A stretch of DNA of 64,000 bases from positions 8,031 through 72,030 of the forward strand of contig NZ_KE386897.1 of NCBI RefSeq assembly GCF_000429405.1, in the 5' to 3' direction. The DNA is from Algoriphagus marincola DSM 16067. Lineage in GTDB: Bacteria > Bacteroidota > Bacteroidia > Cytophagales > Cyclobacteriaceae. Under the pieces are notes generated by a model. That model searched no databases. It was not told the origin of the DNA and saw only the letters and a program-made list of their open reading frames with translations. Position numbers and translations under genes: made by a program. Of this stretch, positions 53,019 through 60,990 are shown in pieces (the stretch's first letter is position 1; each line of letters begins with the position of its first letter).

Positions 53019-54566
53019 TTAATTTTTGCTGGATATCCATCTAACTGACAAGTCAGGGTCTTCCATATCCTTATCCAAGGGATACATGGGACGGATGATG
53101 CGTTTGTGTCCAAGTCTTTCCAAATCCTGATCTACTCCGCCCGGTGTCAAGGCCATAATCCAGTCACCGCGGAGATCATATAGCTCAGGTACCAAGTACC
53201 CAATTTTTACTACCAAAATATCGGTGCCTTTTGGCTCCAAACCGAGGTCGGTAAAGTCTTTTTCATGATGATAAGGCTTTCTCTTTTCGGTAACGATCAC
53301 TTTGATCGAACCCACTTGAAGGACGATTTCTGTTTTGGCGTCGGGATCTCCTTCTTTCAGGGCCAGTAATTTCCCCTTTAGCAAAAGGGGGGGAGCAAAT
53401 CGATCATCTACCATCGCACCCACAAATCCTTCTATCAAAGAGCCTATTTCGGCCTCCTTAGCCTTAGCTATTAAGTCGGGACCTGGAATGGAAGCATAAA
53501 TCAATTCAGGACCAGATTCGGATTGAAATTCAGATCTTTGAAGCAGTTCGTTTAAGGTCCATGTTACATCACCTGCACCTCCGGCGGTGGGATTGTCTCC
53601 CATGTCCGAGATTACAAAAGGCTTTTTGTCACTATTCAGGGCCATTTCCAAGCTCTCATCGAGATAGGCTACCGGAGCCACAAAATCAAATTCATGTCGA
53701 ACATCCCAAAAACTCTGTGCTAAATATTCGGCACTTTCTTTCACTTCCTTTTCATCATCTCCTGTGACCATGACTACGGCATGATTGCGAGGCTCATCAG
53801 CCCAAGCGTAGCCGATCCAAATAGCTGCATCGATGACGCCTTCTTTCTTGGTTTCTGGATCAACTTTGGCATAAAGGGATTTTCCTGGTTCGATTCGGGT
53901 ACTTGTTTTTTCTCCGGGAAGCAGGATGGGGACTGGAATCCAGGCTTTATAGGCTGGCTTTCCTTTACCGTTTTCCAACCTGTCCAGAAGATTCTCCAAA
54001 GCTCGTTGCTTGGATTCCAAGGCATCCTCATGTGGGGCCATCCGATAGCAGGTGATTAGGTCTGTATTTTCAGCTAATCGCTTGGAAACATTCCCGTGCA
54101 GATCCATGGAGGTGGAAATCAGGGTTTCATTACCTACCACTTCACGAACTTTGATGATAAAATCTCCTTCGGGATCATCCAAGCCTTCTACGCTCATGGC
54201 GCCATGAATGTCAAAAAATAAGCCGTCGTAGGGGAGGTTTTCGCGAAGCATTTCGAGGGTCAGATTCACCAGAGAATCATAAGCTTTTCGTGTAACCATC
54301 CCACCGGGTATGGCATGACCTCGAAGGGTTGGAAACCACTCGGCTCTGGCTCTATTTTCTGAATCGGCTGATAGAAAGGGATAATAATTGAAAATGTCCT
54401 CACCGATACGGGCTTTGAAGGATTCGGCTGTGGATCTGGCCGGAGAAAAAGTACTGGATTCGATGGCTAAGCCTGCAATGCCAACTCGGGGCTTTTCAGC
54501 TTGAGTAGTGGGATTTTTACAGGCAAATAGAGAAATAGAAAGTAAGGCAATAAACAAGTATCTCAT
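53019..54566 (-). CDS. M81-family metallopeptidase (MlrC-like) lipoprotein
   Basis: A 515-residue protein. The start is set at 54566 (MRYLFIALLSISLFAC) because it yields a lipobox Cys 16; an upstream in-frame Met would add 29 residues. The MlrC (microcystinase C) pattern is clear: GIAGLAIESSTFSP, GLFFDIHGAMSVEGLDDPEGDFI, STSMDLHGNVSKRLAENTDLIT and RMAPHEDALESKQRAL carry the Asp/His zinc ligands; VISDMGDNPTAGGAGDVT is the C-terminal family block. Lipoprotein anchoring suggests it works on extracytoplasmic peptides, unlike the classic cytoplasmic forms. Confidence 0.88.
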   Translation of the reverse strand: MRYLFIALLSISLFACKNPTTQAEKPRVGIAGLAIESSTFSPARSTAESFKARIGEDIFNYYPFLSADSENRARAEWFPTLRGHAIPGGMVTRKAYDSLVNLTLEMLRENLPYDGLFFDIHGAMSVEGLDDPEGDFIIKVREVVGNETLISTSMDLHGNVSKRLAENTDLITCYRMAPHEDALESKQRALENLLDRLENGKGKPAYKAWIPVPILLPGEKTSTRIEPGKSLYAKVDPETKKEGVIDAAIWIGYAWADEPRNHAVVMVTGDDEKEVKESAEYLAQSFWDVRHEFDFVAPVAYLDESLEMALNSDKKPFVISDMGDNPTAGGAGDVTWTLNELLQRSEFQSESGPELIYASIPGPDLIAKAKEAEIGSLIEGFVGAMVDDRFAPPLLLKGKLLALKEGDPDAKTEIVLQVGSIKVIVTEKRKPYHHEKDFTDLGLEPKGTDILVVKIGYLVPELYDLRGDWIMALTPGGVDQDLERLGHKRIIRPMYPLDKDMEDPDLSVRWISSKN

Positions 54567-54642
54567 GCTGGTTTTGAATAATGATTGCTGAAAATACCTC
54601 AATTTTGCCTCCTTTAAAAAAAAATTAGAATGATTGCTTTTT

Positions 54643-55119
54643 TTATTCCTCAATTGCTACCATTAAAGGTTCTGTTCCTGGGCTATAAAACTCTAATCCC
54701 ATAAGCGAATATCTCATTGAGCCTGTGACTTCTAGGCTATCTCCTTTTTGAATAACTCCGAAATGCTTCCATCTTCGACCTAAAGTAAACCCACCTAAAT
54801 AAGCTTCAGACTCGTGAGGAAGAATTTCCCCTGTCTCTTGATGGGCAAAGTAATAGACATACAGATCGTTGGTTTTTGAGTAAGGAATGCTTTTTACTTT
54901 AGTTATGTACCCATCTGGTGGAGTTATGGTCATTGTTTCTTGATTGGTAGAGGCAAGTGCTGCAAACAAACTTAAAACCCCAATTAAAAGTGGTGGAGAA
55001 GCTAAAATTCTTTGTTTGTAGGATAGCTGCTTCATCCCCAAAGTAAAAACCTTAAAGAAAAAGAAAATGAAAGCTATGAAGAAAATAAGGCAGAAAAAAC
55101 TCCAAAGAAATCCGATCAT
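54643..55119 (-). CDS. Membrane protein, unknown function
   Basis: A 158-residue protein with two N-terminal transmembrane helices (about residues 4-26 and 44-62) and a soluble, beta-rich C-terminal domain (ITPPDGYITKVKSIPYSKTNDLYVYYFA). No family was recognised; the layout resembles DUF3592-type proteins. It is 76 bases upstream of the M81 gene on the same strand, so a shared transcript is possible. Confidence 0.6.
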   Translation of the reverse strand: MIGFLWSFFCLIFFIAFIFFFFKVFTLGMKQLSYKQRILASPPLLIGVLSLFAALASTNQETMTITPPDGYITKVKSIPYSKTNDLYVYYFAHQETGEILPHESEAYLGGFTLGRRWKHFGVIQKGDSLEVTGSMRYSLMGLEFYSPGTEPLMVAIEE

Positions 55120-55345
55120 AACTATGTTGATTTGATCACCTAAATAAGTAAAAATTCTCGAAAAATAAAATCTAAGTTTAGGCGAATTTCCAACTTGCTA
55201 TTTCTACTTCTATTAAGAAGTAAAATGCGTAGATCTGGGTTGATCTTTGAGCTCTGAATTTCGCAAGCTTCGCTCCTCATTCTTCCAGCTTCCAGTCAGT
55301 TGAGAAAAGAAATCTAGGCTTATGTCAGAATTAGGTTAGGTACAT

Positions 55346-56050
55346 TTAAATTGCCCTCAAAACCTGTCCCTCAACCTTTCCCACCAAATCGTATAAATCC
55401 AAAGTCAGGCAAAAATCAATGTCTTTTTCGATTCCGTGGTTTTGTAGTCGCTTGGCATGGGAGGCTTGGCCAAGGTATTTTTTAAGTTGATGTCCTTCTT
55501 TCTCGAAGAGACTTTTCATTGCCATGGCTCCATCATCACTGCTTTCATGTGTGGATTCCAAGGCTTTAGCCAAAGCCCCGGCATAGAGGGAGTCTTCTAA
55601 GTTGAATCGGCCTTTCCAACCGGCACAATGAATGAGAACATCCTTCTTTTGGTCTTGAATGTACTTGACAGTGGCTGAAAGATTTGGAAAGGCCCCGATA
55701 AGAATTTCAGCTGCCCCTTCAGATTTGGAAATTGCCAGAGTCCCATTGGTGGTTGTCATGGCCAATTTCTGACCAGAAAAGCTGTTGTCCAGAAGAGCAA
55801 CCGGTGAATTCCCGAGGTCAAAGCCCTCGACGGTTTGACCATTTCGCTCTCCTGCAATTAAATAACCCTTTTGCTTCATTGTCCGGCAGGTTTCCAAATC
55901 TGCAAAGGTCTCGATCTCTTCGATTCCATTGCCCAATGCAGCCACCATGGTCGAAGTAGCCCGGAAGATATCTACCACTACTACGATTTTTCCCTCCAAG
56001 TTGTGGAGGTGGATTAATTCTGGACTGAAGCAAACTTCTAATTGATTCAT
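55346..56050 (-). CDS. comB: 2-phosphosulfolactate phosphatase (ComB family)
   Basis: A 234-residue Mg-dependent phosphatase of the ComB family, which removes phosphate from 2-phosphosulfolactate in sulfonate metabolism. Hallmarks: [17 protein letters not shown] near residue 23-39, [18 protein letters not shown] near 67-84, [10 protein letters not shown] and [18 protein letters not shown]. Length is normal. It overlaps gcvT by 4 bases, so the two are translationally coupled, although the pathways are not obviously related; the substrate in Bacteroidetes is not settled. Confidence 0.85.
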   Translation of the reverse strand: MNQLEVCFSPELIHLHNLEGKIVVVVDIFRATSTMVAALGNGIEEIETFADLETCRTMKQKGYLIAGERNGQTVEGFDLGNSPVALLDNSFSGQKLAMTTTNGTLAISKSEGAAEILIGAFPNLSATVKYIQDQKKDVLIHCAGWKGRFNLEDSLYAGALAKALESTHESSDDGAMAMKSLFEKEGHQLKKYLGQASHAKRLQNHGIEKDIDFCLTLDLYDLVGKVEGQVLRAI

Positions 56051-57141
56051 CCTTTCAAAAGAGGAAGTTTTTCTACCTGAGCTTTCAAGCTTTTATTTCG
56101 GATTTGGATAAAAATTTCAGTTCCTGCTTTGCTGAATTCTGTCTTGACATAGCCCAAACCAATACCTGCTTCCATAGAAGGAGACATGGTTCCGCTTGTA
56201 ACTTCGCCGATCAGTTCGCCGGAAGCATCCACGATTGGATAATGTCCCCGAGGAATTCCCCGCTCCTGCATGACAAAGCCCACTAGCTTTCTGGTCACTC
56301 CAGCCTCTTTTTGAGCTTTTAGGGCTTCGGAGTTGATAAAATCCTTGGTGAACTTGGTGATCCAGCCCAAGCCCGCTTCGATAGGAGAGGTAGTGTCATC
56401 AATATCGTTTCCGTAGAGGCAATAACCCATTTCCATCCGCAAAGTATCGCGAGCTCCTAATCCGATAGGCTTGATGTCAAAGTCTTTCCCTGCTTCGAAA
56501 ATGGCATTCCACACCTTTTCAGCATCCTCGTTTTTTACGTAAATCTCAAAGCCTCCCGCACCGGTGTAGCCAGTTCCTGAAATTATCACATCAGCAACTC
56601 CGGCAAATTCACCCACAGTAAAATGGTAGAATTTCACTTCTGAAAGATTGACTGGTGTCAGCGATTGTACGGCTTCAATGGCTTTCGGACCTTGCACGGC
56701 AAAAAGAGAAAGCTCATCTGAGATATTTTTCAGCTCGGCTCCCATGGTGTTATGTTGATTTACCCAATTCCAATCTTTCTCGATATTGGAAGCATTCACC
56801 ACTAGCATGTATTTCTCGTCGGAATACTTGTATACGATTAGATCATCGACGATTCCCCCGGTTTCATTGGGAAAGCAGGAATATTGAGCCTGGCCTTCAA
56901 CTAGTTTGGAGGCATCATTGGAGCAGACTTTCTGGATCAGTGCCAAGGCATTTGGTCCCTCTACCAAGAATTCACCCATGTGGGAAACATCAAACACTCC
57001 AACTCCATTTCTTACGCAGAGATGTTCTTCCTTGTCTGAACTGTAGCGAACAGGCATATTAAAACCTGCAAATGGGACCATTTTGCCACCAAGGGCAAGG
57101 TGTAGGTCATTCAATTGGATTTTTTTGATGGTTTCTTCCAT
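56047..57141 (-). CDS. gcvT: Glycine cleavage system aminomethyltransferase (T protein)
   Basis: A 364-residue folate-dependent enzyme that takes the aminomethyl group from H protein, giving methylene-THF and ammonia. Blocks: [75 protein letters not shown] and [12 protein letters not shown]. Length is typical. A TACCTTTG element (reading the minus strand, 57168-57175) lies 27 bases upstream and could be its -7 box. Downstream it overlaps comB. Confidence 0.95.
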   Translation of the reverse strand: MEETIKKIQLNDLHLALGGKMVPFAGFNMPVRYSSDKEEHLCVRNGVGVFDVSHMGEFLVEGPNALALIQKVCSNDASKLVEGQAQYSCFPNETGGIVDDLIVYKYSDEKYMLVVNASNIEKDWNWVNQHNTMGAELKNISDELSLFAVQGPKAIEAVQSLTPVNLSEVKFYHFTVGEFAGVADVIISGTGYTGAGGFEIYVKNEDAEKVWNAIFEAGKDFDIKPIGLGARDTLRMEMGYCLYGNDIDDTTSPIEAGLGWITKFTKDFINSEALKAQKEAGVTRKLVGFVMQERGIPRGHYPIVDASGELIGEVTSGTMSPSMEAGIGLGYVKTEFSKAGTEIFIQIRNKSLKAQVEKLPLLKG

Positions 57142-57167
57142 GATTATTGGGCTATTTTTCTGTCGCC

Positions 57168-57175
57168 CAAAGGTA
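57168..57175 (-). promoter_or_regulatory. Candidate -7 element TACCTTTG for gcvT-comB
   Basis: On the minus strand the sequence reads TACCTTTG, a fit to TAnnTTTG, 26 bases before the gcvT start. No clear -33 TTG box was found upstream, so this is weak support. Confidence 0.35.
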
Positions 57176-57215
57176 AGGATTGGAAGGGATTTTGGAGAAG
57201 GGATTTGTAGAAAAT

Positions 57216-57311
57216 ATGATTTTAAACCAATTGGTGATTTTTCTTCTCATTTTGGCTGGAACCGCCTTTGTGGACTGGTTGTACGGTGTCAGATGTCCGG
57301 TGAAAAAGTAG
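57216..57311 (+). CDS. Possible 31-residue membrane peptide
   Basis: A short frame from ATG 57216 to TAG 57309-57311. It starts [15 protein letters not shown], a clean transmembrane segment of about 18 residues, and ends with a small polar tail containing Trp, Tyr, Cys and Pro-Val-Lys-Lys. It lies in the gap between the divergent gcvT and the minus-strand IscA gene. No family is known and the ribosome binding site is weak, so it may be chance. Confidence 0.35.
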   Translation: MILNQLVIFLLILAGTAFVDWLYGVRCPVKK

Positions 57312-57426
57312 AACCCAAAATTTTTGATATATCCAAATCAATTCAAACCTAATTCAGTTGGCTCTTGATATTCAGGAAAATAAAAAAGCAACCCGAAGGC
57401 TGCTTTAGAATTATTCAATCTGCTGC

Positions 57427-57753
57427 TTAGACCGAGAAGCTTTCCCCGCATCCGCAAGTTCTGCTGGCATTGGGGTTCACAAATTGGAAGCCTTTTCCAT
57501 TCAGCCCATCGCTAAATTCAAGCGTGGTCCCGGCAAGGTAAAGAAGGCTCTTTCGATCTACGATGATTTTGATACCCTTGTCTTCAAAGACATGATCGGA
57601 ATCCACCAAATTGGCATCAAATCCCAAATCATACATCAGTCCGGAACAGCCGCCGCCTTTGACGGAAACTCGGATGTTTTCATTTTCGGTACGCCCTTCC
57701 TCTCTTTTAAGCTCGAGGATGCGTTCTTTGGCCTTATCAGAAACGATGATCAT
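57427..57753 (-). CDS. Iron-sulfur cluster assembly A-type carrier (IscA/ErpA-like)
   Basis: A 108-residue HesB/IscA-type protein with the full set of cysteines: GGGCSG (Cys 36) and RTCGCGESFSV (Cys 100 and Cys 102). DRKSLLYLAGTTLEFSDGLNGKGFQFVNPNASR is the classic C-terminal block. It would carry Fe or Fe-S clusters to target proteins. It is divergent from mce, with a 91-base gap. Confidence 0.95.
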   Translation of the reverse strand: MIIVSDKAKERILELKREEGRTENENIRVSVKGGGCSGLMYDLGFDANLVDSDHVFEDKGIKIIVDRKSLLYLAGTTLEFSDGLNGKGFQFVNPNASRTCGCGESFSV

Positions 57754-57760
57754 ATATTCT

Positions 57761-57768
57761 TAACTTTG
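57761..57768 (+). promoter_or_regulatory. Candidate -7 element TAACTTTG for mce
   Basis: TAACTTTG (followed by CG) is a good match to the Bacteroidetes TAnnTTTG consensus, 76 bases upstream of the mce start. A TTTG at 57727-57730 is 30 bases upstream, farther than the usual spacing. Confidence 0.4.
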
Positions 57769-57844
57769 CGTAATAGTTTCGGTTCAGGAGCATAAACAAG
57801 CCTTGGCTCCAAAAGATTCGATTACAAATATAAGAATTATAAAA

Positions 57845-58249
57845 ATGAGAAAAATAGAGCATATCGGCATTGCTGTTTCTGATTTGGAAAAATCCAATGA
57901 GCTTTTTCATAAATTATTGGGAAAGAAACACTTCAAAACTGAGACAGTAGCAGGAGAAGGGGTAGAAACCTCCTTTTTCCAGGTAGGAGAGACCAAGTTA
58001 GAACTTCTTCAAGCCACCCGCCCGGATAGCCCGATTGCCAAGTATTTGGAAAGAAAATCAGAAGGTATTCATCACATCGCTTTTGACGTGGAAGATATCT
58101 ATGCAGAAATGGAACGATTAAAGACCGAGGGCTTTGAAATCCTGAATGAAACGCCCAAAGAGGGGGCAGACAATAAATTAGTGGTATTTTTGCATCCACG
58201 AAGCACAAACGGGGTTTTGGTGGAGCTTTGTCAGGAGAAAAATTTATAA
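57845..58249 (+). CDS. Methylmalonyl-CoA epimerase
   Basis: A 134-residue glyoxalase-fold (VOC) enzyme interconverting (R)- and (S)-methylmalonyl-CoA in propionate metabolism. The start is at 57845 (MRKIEHIGIAVSDLEKS), the canonical beginning; the frame extends 14 codons upstream without reason. Metal-binding His/Glu residues lie in EHIGIAV, EGIHHIAFDVEDI and LVELCQEK; SFFQVGETKLELLQAT matches the family. No mutase genes are adjacent. Confidence 0.92.
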   Translation: MRKIEHIGIAVSDLEKSNELFHKLLGKKHFKTETVAGEGVETSFFQVGETKLELLQATRPDSPIAKYLERKSEGIHHIAFDVEDIYAEMERLKTEGFEILNETPKEGADNKLVVFLHPRSTNGVLVELCQEKNL

Positions 58250-58344
58250 GTAGTAATCGTAAATAGTAAAAAGTCCAAGTTTAAAGATTCCAAGTCAAAA
58301 TATGCTTCTTGGTACTTTGGGTTTAGTACTTGGTACAATAAGAT
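58250..58344. repeat. Short-period TACTTGGTAC tract upstream of thiL
   Basis: The gap contains CTTGGTACTTTGGGTTTAGT and ACTTGGTACAATAAG (about 58310-58342), plus AAGTCCAAG...TTCCAAGTC. The same type of tract interrupts the GT4 gene at 19410-19449. Confidence 0.6.
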
Positions 58345-59373
58345 ATGTCAGAAAAAAGAACAGAAATAAGTGATTTGGGTGAGTTTGGCCTGATCGACCA
58401 TTTGAACGAAAAGGTAAAACTTCAAAATGATTCAACGCTGAAGGGAATTGGGGATGATGCTGCTGTGATAGATGCAGCCGATCACGTCAAAGTAGTGACA
58501 ACCGACTTGCTTTTGGAAGGGGTGCATTTTGACTTGGCTTATGCTCCTTTGCCACATGTAGGTTTCAAAGCCGTGGCCGTCAATGTCTCGGATATTGCGG
58601 CCATGAATGCGATTCCAAAGCAGATTACCGTAAGTATTGCCTTGTCCAATCGATTTTCAGTAGAAGCGGTTGATGCCTTGTACTCTGGTATTCGGGCAGC
58701 GTGTGAGCATTATGGGGTTGACTTGGTTGGTGGAGATACGACTGCCTCCCGAAGCGGATTGGTGATCTCCATTACTGCAATAGGAGAAGCTCAAAAGGGA
58801 CAGATTACCTACAGAAACGGAGCCAAGGAGAATGATATTCTTTGCGTGACAGGAGATTTGGGAGGCGCTTTGGTAGGATTGCAAATCTTAGAGCGTGAGA
58901 AGCAGGTATTTCTGGCCAATCCAGATATGAGACCTGACCTTGAGAAGTACACCATTGTCACCGGTCGACAGCTCAAACCGGATGCCCGAATGGATATTAT
59001 TCATGAACTTCGGGAGTTGGGGGTAGTGCCTACCTCTATGATGGATATTTCCGATGGCTTGGCTTCAGAGATTTTTCATATCTGTAAATCTTCCAATGTC
59101 GGAGCCACTATCTATGAAGACAAATTACCGATTGATAAGCAGACTTTTGACACAGCGGTAGAGCTGAATCTAGATCCTATCACCTGTGTGCTGAATGGGG
59201 GAGAAGATTATGAATTGCTTTTCACCATTGATCAGAAGGATTTTGAAAAACTCGAAAAGCATCCCGACATCCATTTTATTGGTCATATTTCCAAGGCAGA
59301 AGAAGGGAAGTTTTTAGTGACCAAAAGTGGAACAGCGGTAGCAATCAAAGCCCAAGGCTGGAAACACTTCTGA
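58345..59373 (+). CDS. thiL: Thiamine-monophosphate kinase
   Basis: A 342-residue enzyme that phosphorylates thiamine phosphate to thiamine diphosphate with ATP. Blocks: SDLGEFGLIDHL, GIGDDAAVIDAAD (metal/ATP site), TTDLLLEGVHFDL, HVGFKAVAVNVSDIAAMNAIPKQ, VDLVGGDTTAS, GDLGGALVG and MMDISDGLASEIFHICKSS. Length is typical. A terminator hairpin follows at 59393. No other thi genes are in the window. Confidence 0.95.
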   Translation: MSEKRTEISDLGEFGLIDHLNEKVKLQNDSTLKGIGDDAAVIDAADHVKVVTTDLLLEGVHFDLAYAPLPHVGFKAVAVNVSDIAAMNAIPKQITVSIALSNRFSVEAVDALYSGIRAACEHYGVDLVGGDTTASRSGLVISITAIGEAQKGQITYRNGAKENDILCVTGDLGGALVGLQILEREKQVFLANPDMRPDLEKYTIVTGRQLKPDARMDIIHELRELGVVPTSMMDISDGLASEIFHICKSSNVGATIYEDKLPIDKQTFDTAVELNLDPITCVLNGGEDYELLFTIDQKDFEKLEKHPDIHFIGHISKAEEGKFLVTKSGTAVAIKAQGWKHF

Positions 59374-59392
59374 AAAAGCATCTTTTTGAATT

Positions 59393-59430
59393 AAGCCCAG
59401 GAGATCCGTGTGATCATCTGGGCTTTTTTT
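59393..59430 (+). terminator. Rho-independent terminator after thiL
   Basis: Stem AAGCCCAG (59393-59400) with CTGGGCTT (59418-59425), followed by a T run to 59430. The loop contains a small GATCCGTGTGATC dyad. Confidence 0.85.
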
Positions 59431-59488
59431 ATTTCTAAATGATCCAATCAGCAGATCCTCTTCGTACTTCCTTTCAAATAAGGAAATC

Positions 59489-60490
59489 ATGGAAAAACGA
59501 TTGGTCACAACTCAGAAGAAAGATTTCGATTTTTTTCCCTCTTCGAAAGGAGATGGACAAGAGCTCGGCAAAATCGATTCTTTCCTTTCCCATCACGCGA
59601 TTCCAGCTCCTCAGTCGTTTCGGAAGCTTCAGCTTTTTTTGGGAAAAGTCTGCAATCACTCTTGCAGTTTTTGTCCACATGATGCAAATCCGGAGAGCTC
59701 GGAATTTATGCGTCATGAGGTTGTACATCAAGTGATTAGACTGATCGAAGAGGAGCAGTTTGAAGAGATTTCTTTCAAAGGAGGTGCACCAGAAATGTCC
59801 CCATATTTTCGGTGGATCGTGAAACAAATCCGTCAGAAAAGTCCTCAAACCAGATTGGTACTTCATACTCATGTGACAGCCATGAAGGACCCGGGTTACT
59901 TTCAAGCCTTACCGCGCTTTCTTCAAGAGCATCAAGTGGCTTTATCCGTTTATGTACCAACACTAGATGAGGTTCAAATGGATCAATTACGCGGTCCTAA
60001 AACCTTTAAGACTTTTTTATCGGTGGTTCGCTATCTCAACCGCCTGGGATATGGTTCAGCGGTTTCGGATTTAGAGCTAAAGCTCATTTGGAAGCATCTA
60101 AAAGTTCCTAATTCCAAGTTATGCGAGGTGCATTTCGAAGAGTGGAAATCGAAATGGTGTATCCGATTCAGTGACTTTCAAGAAAAGATGTATTCACCCG
60201 TGGGAAGAATGATGAATTGCCTTTCAGATGAAGGTGATAAGACTAAGTTTTTCCAAGAGCTGCAGACAAAAATCGGAAGACATGATGATCAGCCTTTGCC
60301 TTGCAAAGACTCATTAACCATCGATTGGGAAGGCAATGTGTACAATTGTGAAAATCATATTTCTGCAAAAGATGGCCGAGTTAACTATCGCCTTTTTCAC
60401 TTGAAAGATTGGACTTACGAAAGGCTTCAAAAGGTCCGTATTCAGCCTGCTTTACACTGCCTGAGTTGCCTTGCCTGCATTAAAAATTAA
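59489..60490 (+). CDS. ArsS-like radical SAM protein (divergent)
   Basis: A 333-residue radical SAM enzyme. The cluster motif is Cys 55, Cys 59, Cys 62 in VCNHSCSFCPHDANPE. The order of blocks matches the arsenosugar-biosynthesis ArsS family: FKGGAPEMSPYFRWIVKQIR near 95-114, VALSVYVP, LNRLGYG, LELKLIW, then CKDSLTIDWEGNVYNCEN and a Cys-rich C-terminus LHCLSCLACIKN. Differences from typical ArsS (for example YNCEN in place of YDCDFN, and a truncated Cys tail) suggest an altered substrate. No arsM- or arsenic-related gene is adjacent. It overlaps nothing and is followed by a small membrane protein gene. Confidence 0.75.
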   Translation: MEKRLVTTQKKDFDFFPSSKGDGQELGKIDSFLSHHAIPAPQSFRKLQLFLGKVCNHSCSFCPHDANPESSEFMRHEVVHQVIRLIEEEQFEEISFKGGAPEMSPYFRWIVKQIRQKSPQTRLVLHTHVTAMKDPGYFQALPRFLQEHQVALSVYVPTLDEVQMDQLRGPKTFKTFLSVVRYLNRLGYGSAVSDLELKLIWKHLKVPNSKLCEVHFEEWKSKWCIRFSDFQEKMYSPVGRMMNCLSDEGDKTKFFQELQTKIGRHDDQPLPCKDSLTIDWEGNVYNCENHISAKDGRVNYRLFHLKDWTYERLQKVRIQPALHCLSCLACIKN

Positions 60491-60557
60491 AAAAAATGGA
60501 AACTCAGTAAATCCAATTCTTGAACTCAGTTCGTATTTCAGCAAAACAGATAAAGTC

Positions 60558-60983
60558 ATGATCAAAAAAATAATTCTTTCCCTTGGTTCTATCCTCTTTT
60601 TGCTAGTCTTGATTTTGGCAGTACATATCTATATGGTCACAGGAAAAGCTGTTCCCGAGGGGCCCAATTGGTCTATGGGTAAAATTGAAGTGGGCAATCA
60701 GCTCGATTCGCTTTCAGTGAATGAAATCAAAAACGAGTTTCTTGAAAGATCATATATCCGTGCCTTCCGGACTAATCTAGACCAAGGTCATTTCATCCTT
60801 CTTTATGACCGCAAGCAAGTAAGTGGCGACGATTTAGTCGCTGAGCTAGGTTCAAAACTCAGTCTACAAGCTAGTCTCTATCGTCCAAGCGCTGAAGAAT
60901 TGGCCAGTAGCTGCCCTGCCATTCCAAAGGACAGCTTCACATATCAATTAGGAAGTCTATTTCAATCCATCTTTACTAAATAA
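60558..60983 (+). CDS. Small membrane protein of unknown function
   Basis: A 141-residue protein. The start at 60558 gives an N-terminal transmembrane helix (about residues 3-25, IILSLGSILFLLVLILAVHIY). The soluble domain (about 40-140) reads beta-alpha-beta: KIEVGNQLDSLSVNEIKNEFL, GHFILLYDRKQVSGDDLVAELGSKL, ending AIPKDSFTYQLG. It has the outline of a ferredoxin-like (HMA-type) fold but lacks a CxxC metal motif. It lies 7 bases upstream of the tandem globin-like lipoprotein gene, so they are likely co-transcribed. Confidence 0.7.
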   Translation: MIKKIILSLGSILFLLVLILAVHIYMVTGKAVPEGPNWSMGKIEVGNQLDSLSVNEIKNEFLERSYIRAFRTNLDQGHFILLYDRKQVSGDDLVAELGSKLSLQASLYRPSAEELASSCPAIPKDSFTYQLGSLFQSIFTK

Positions 60984-60990
60984 AACAACT

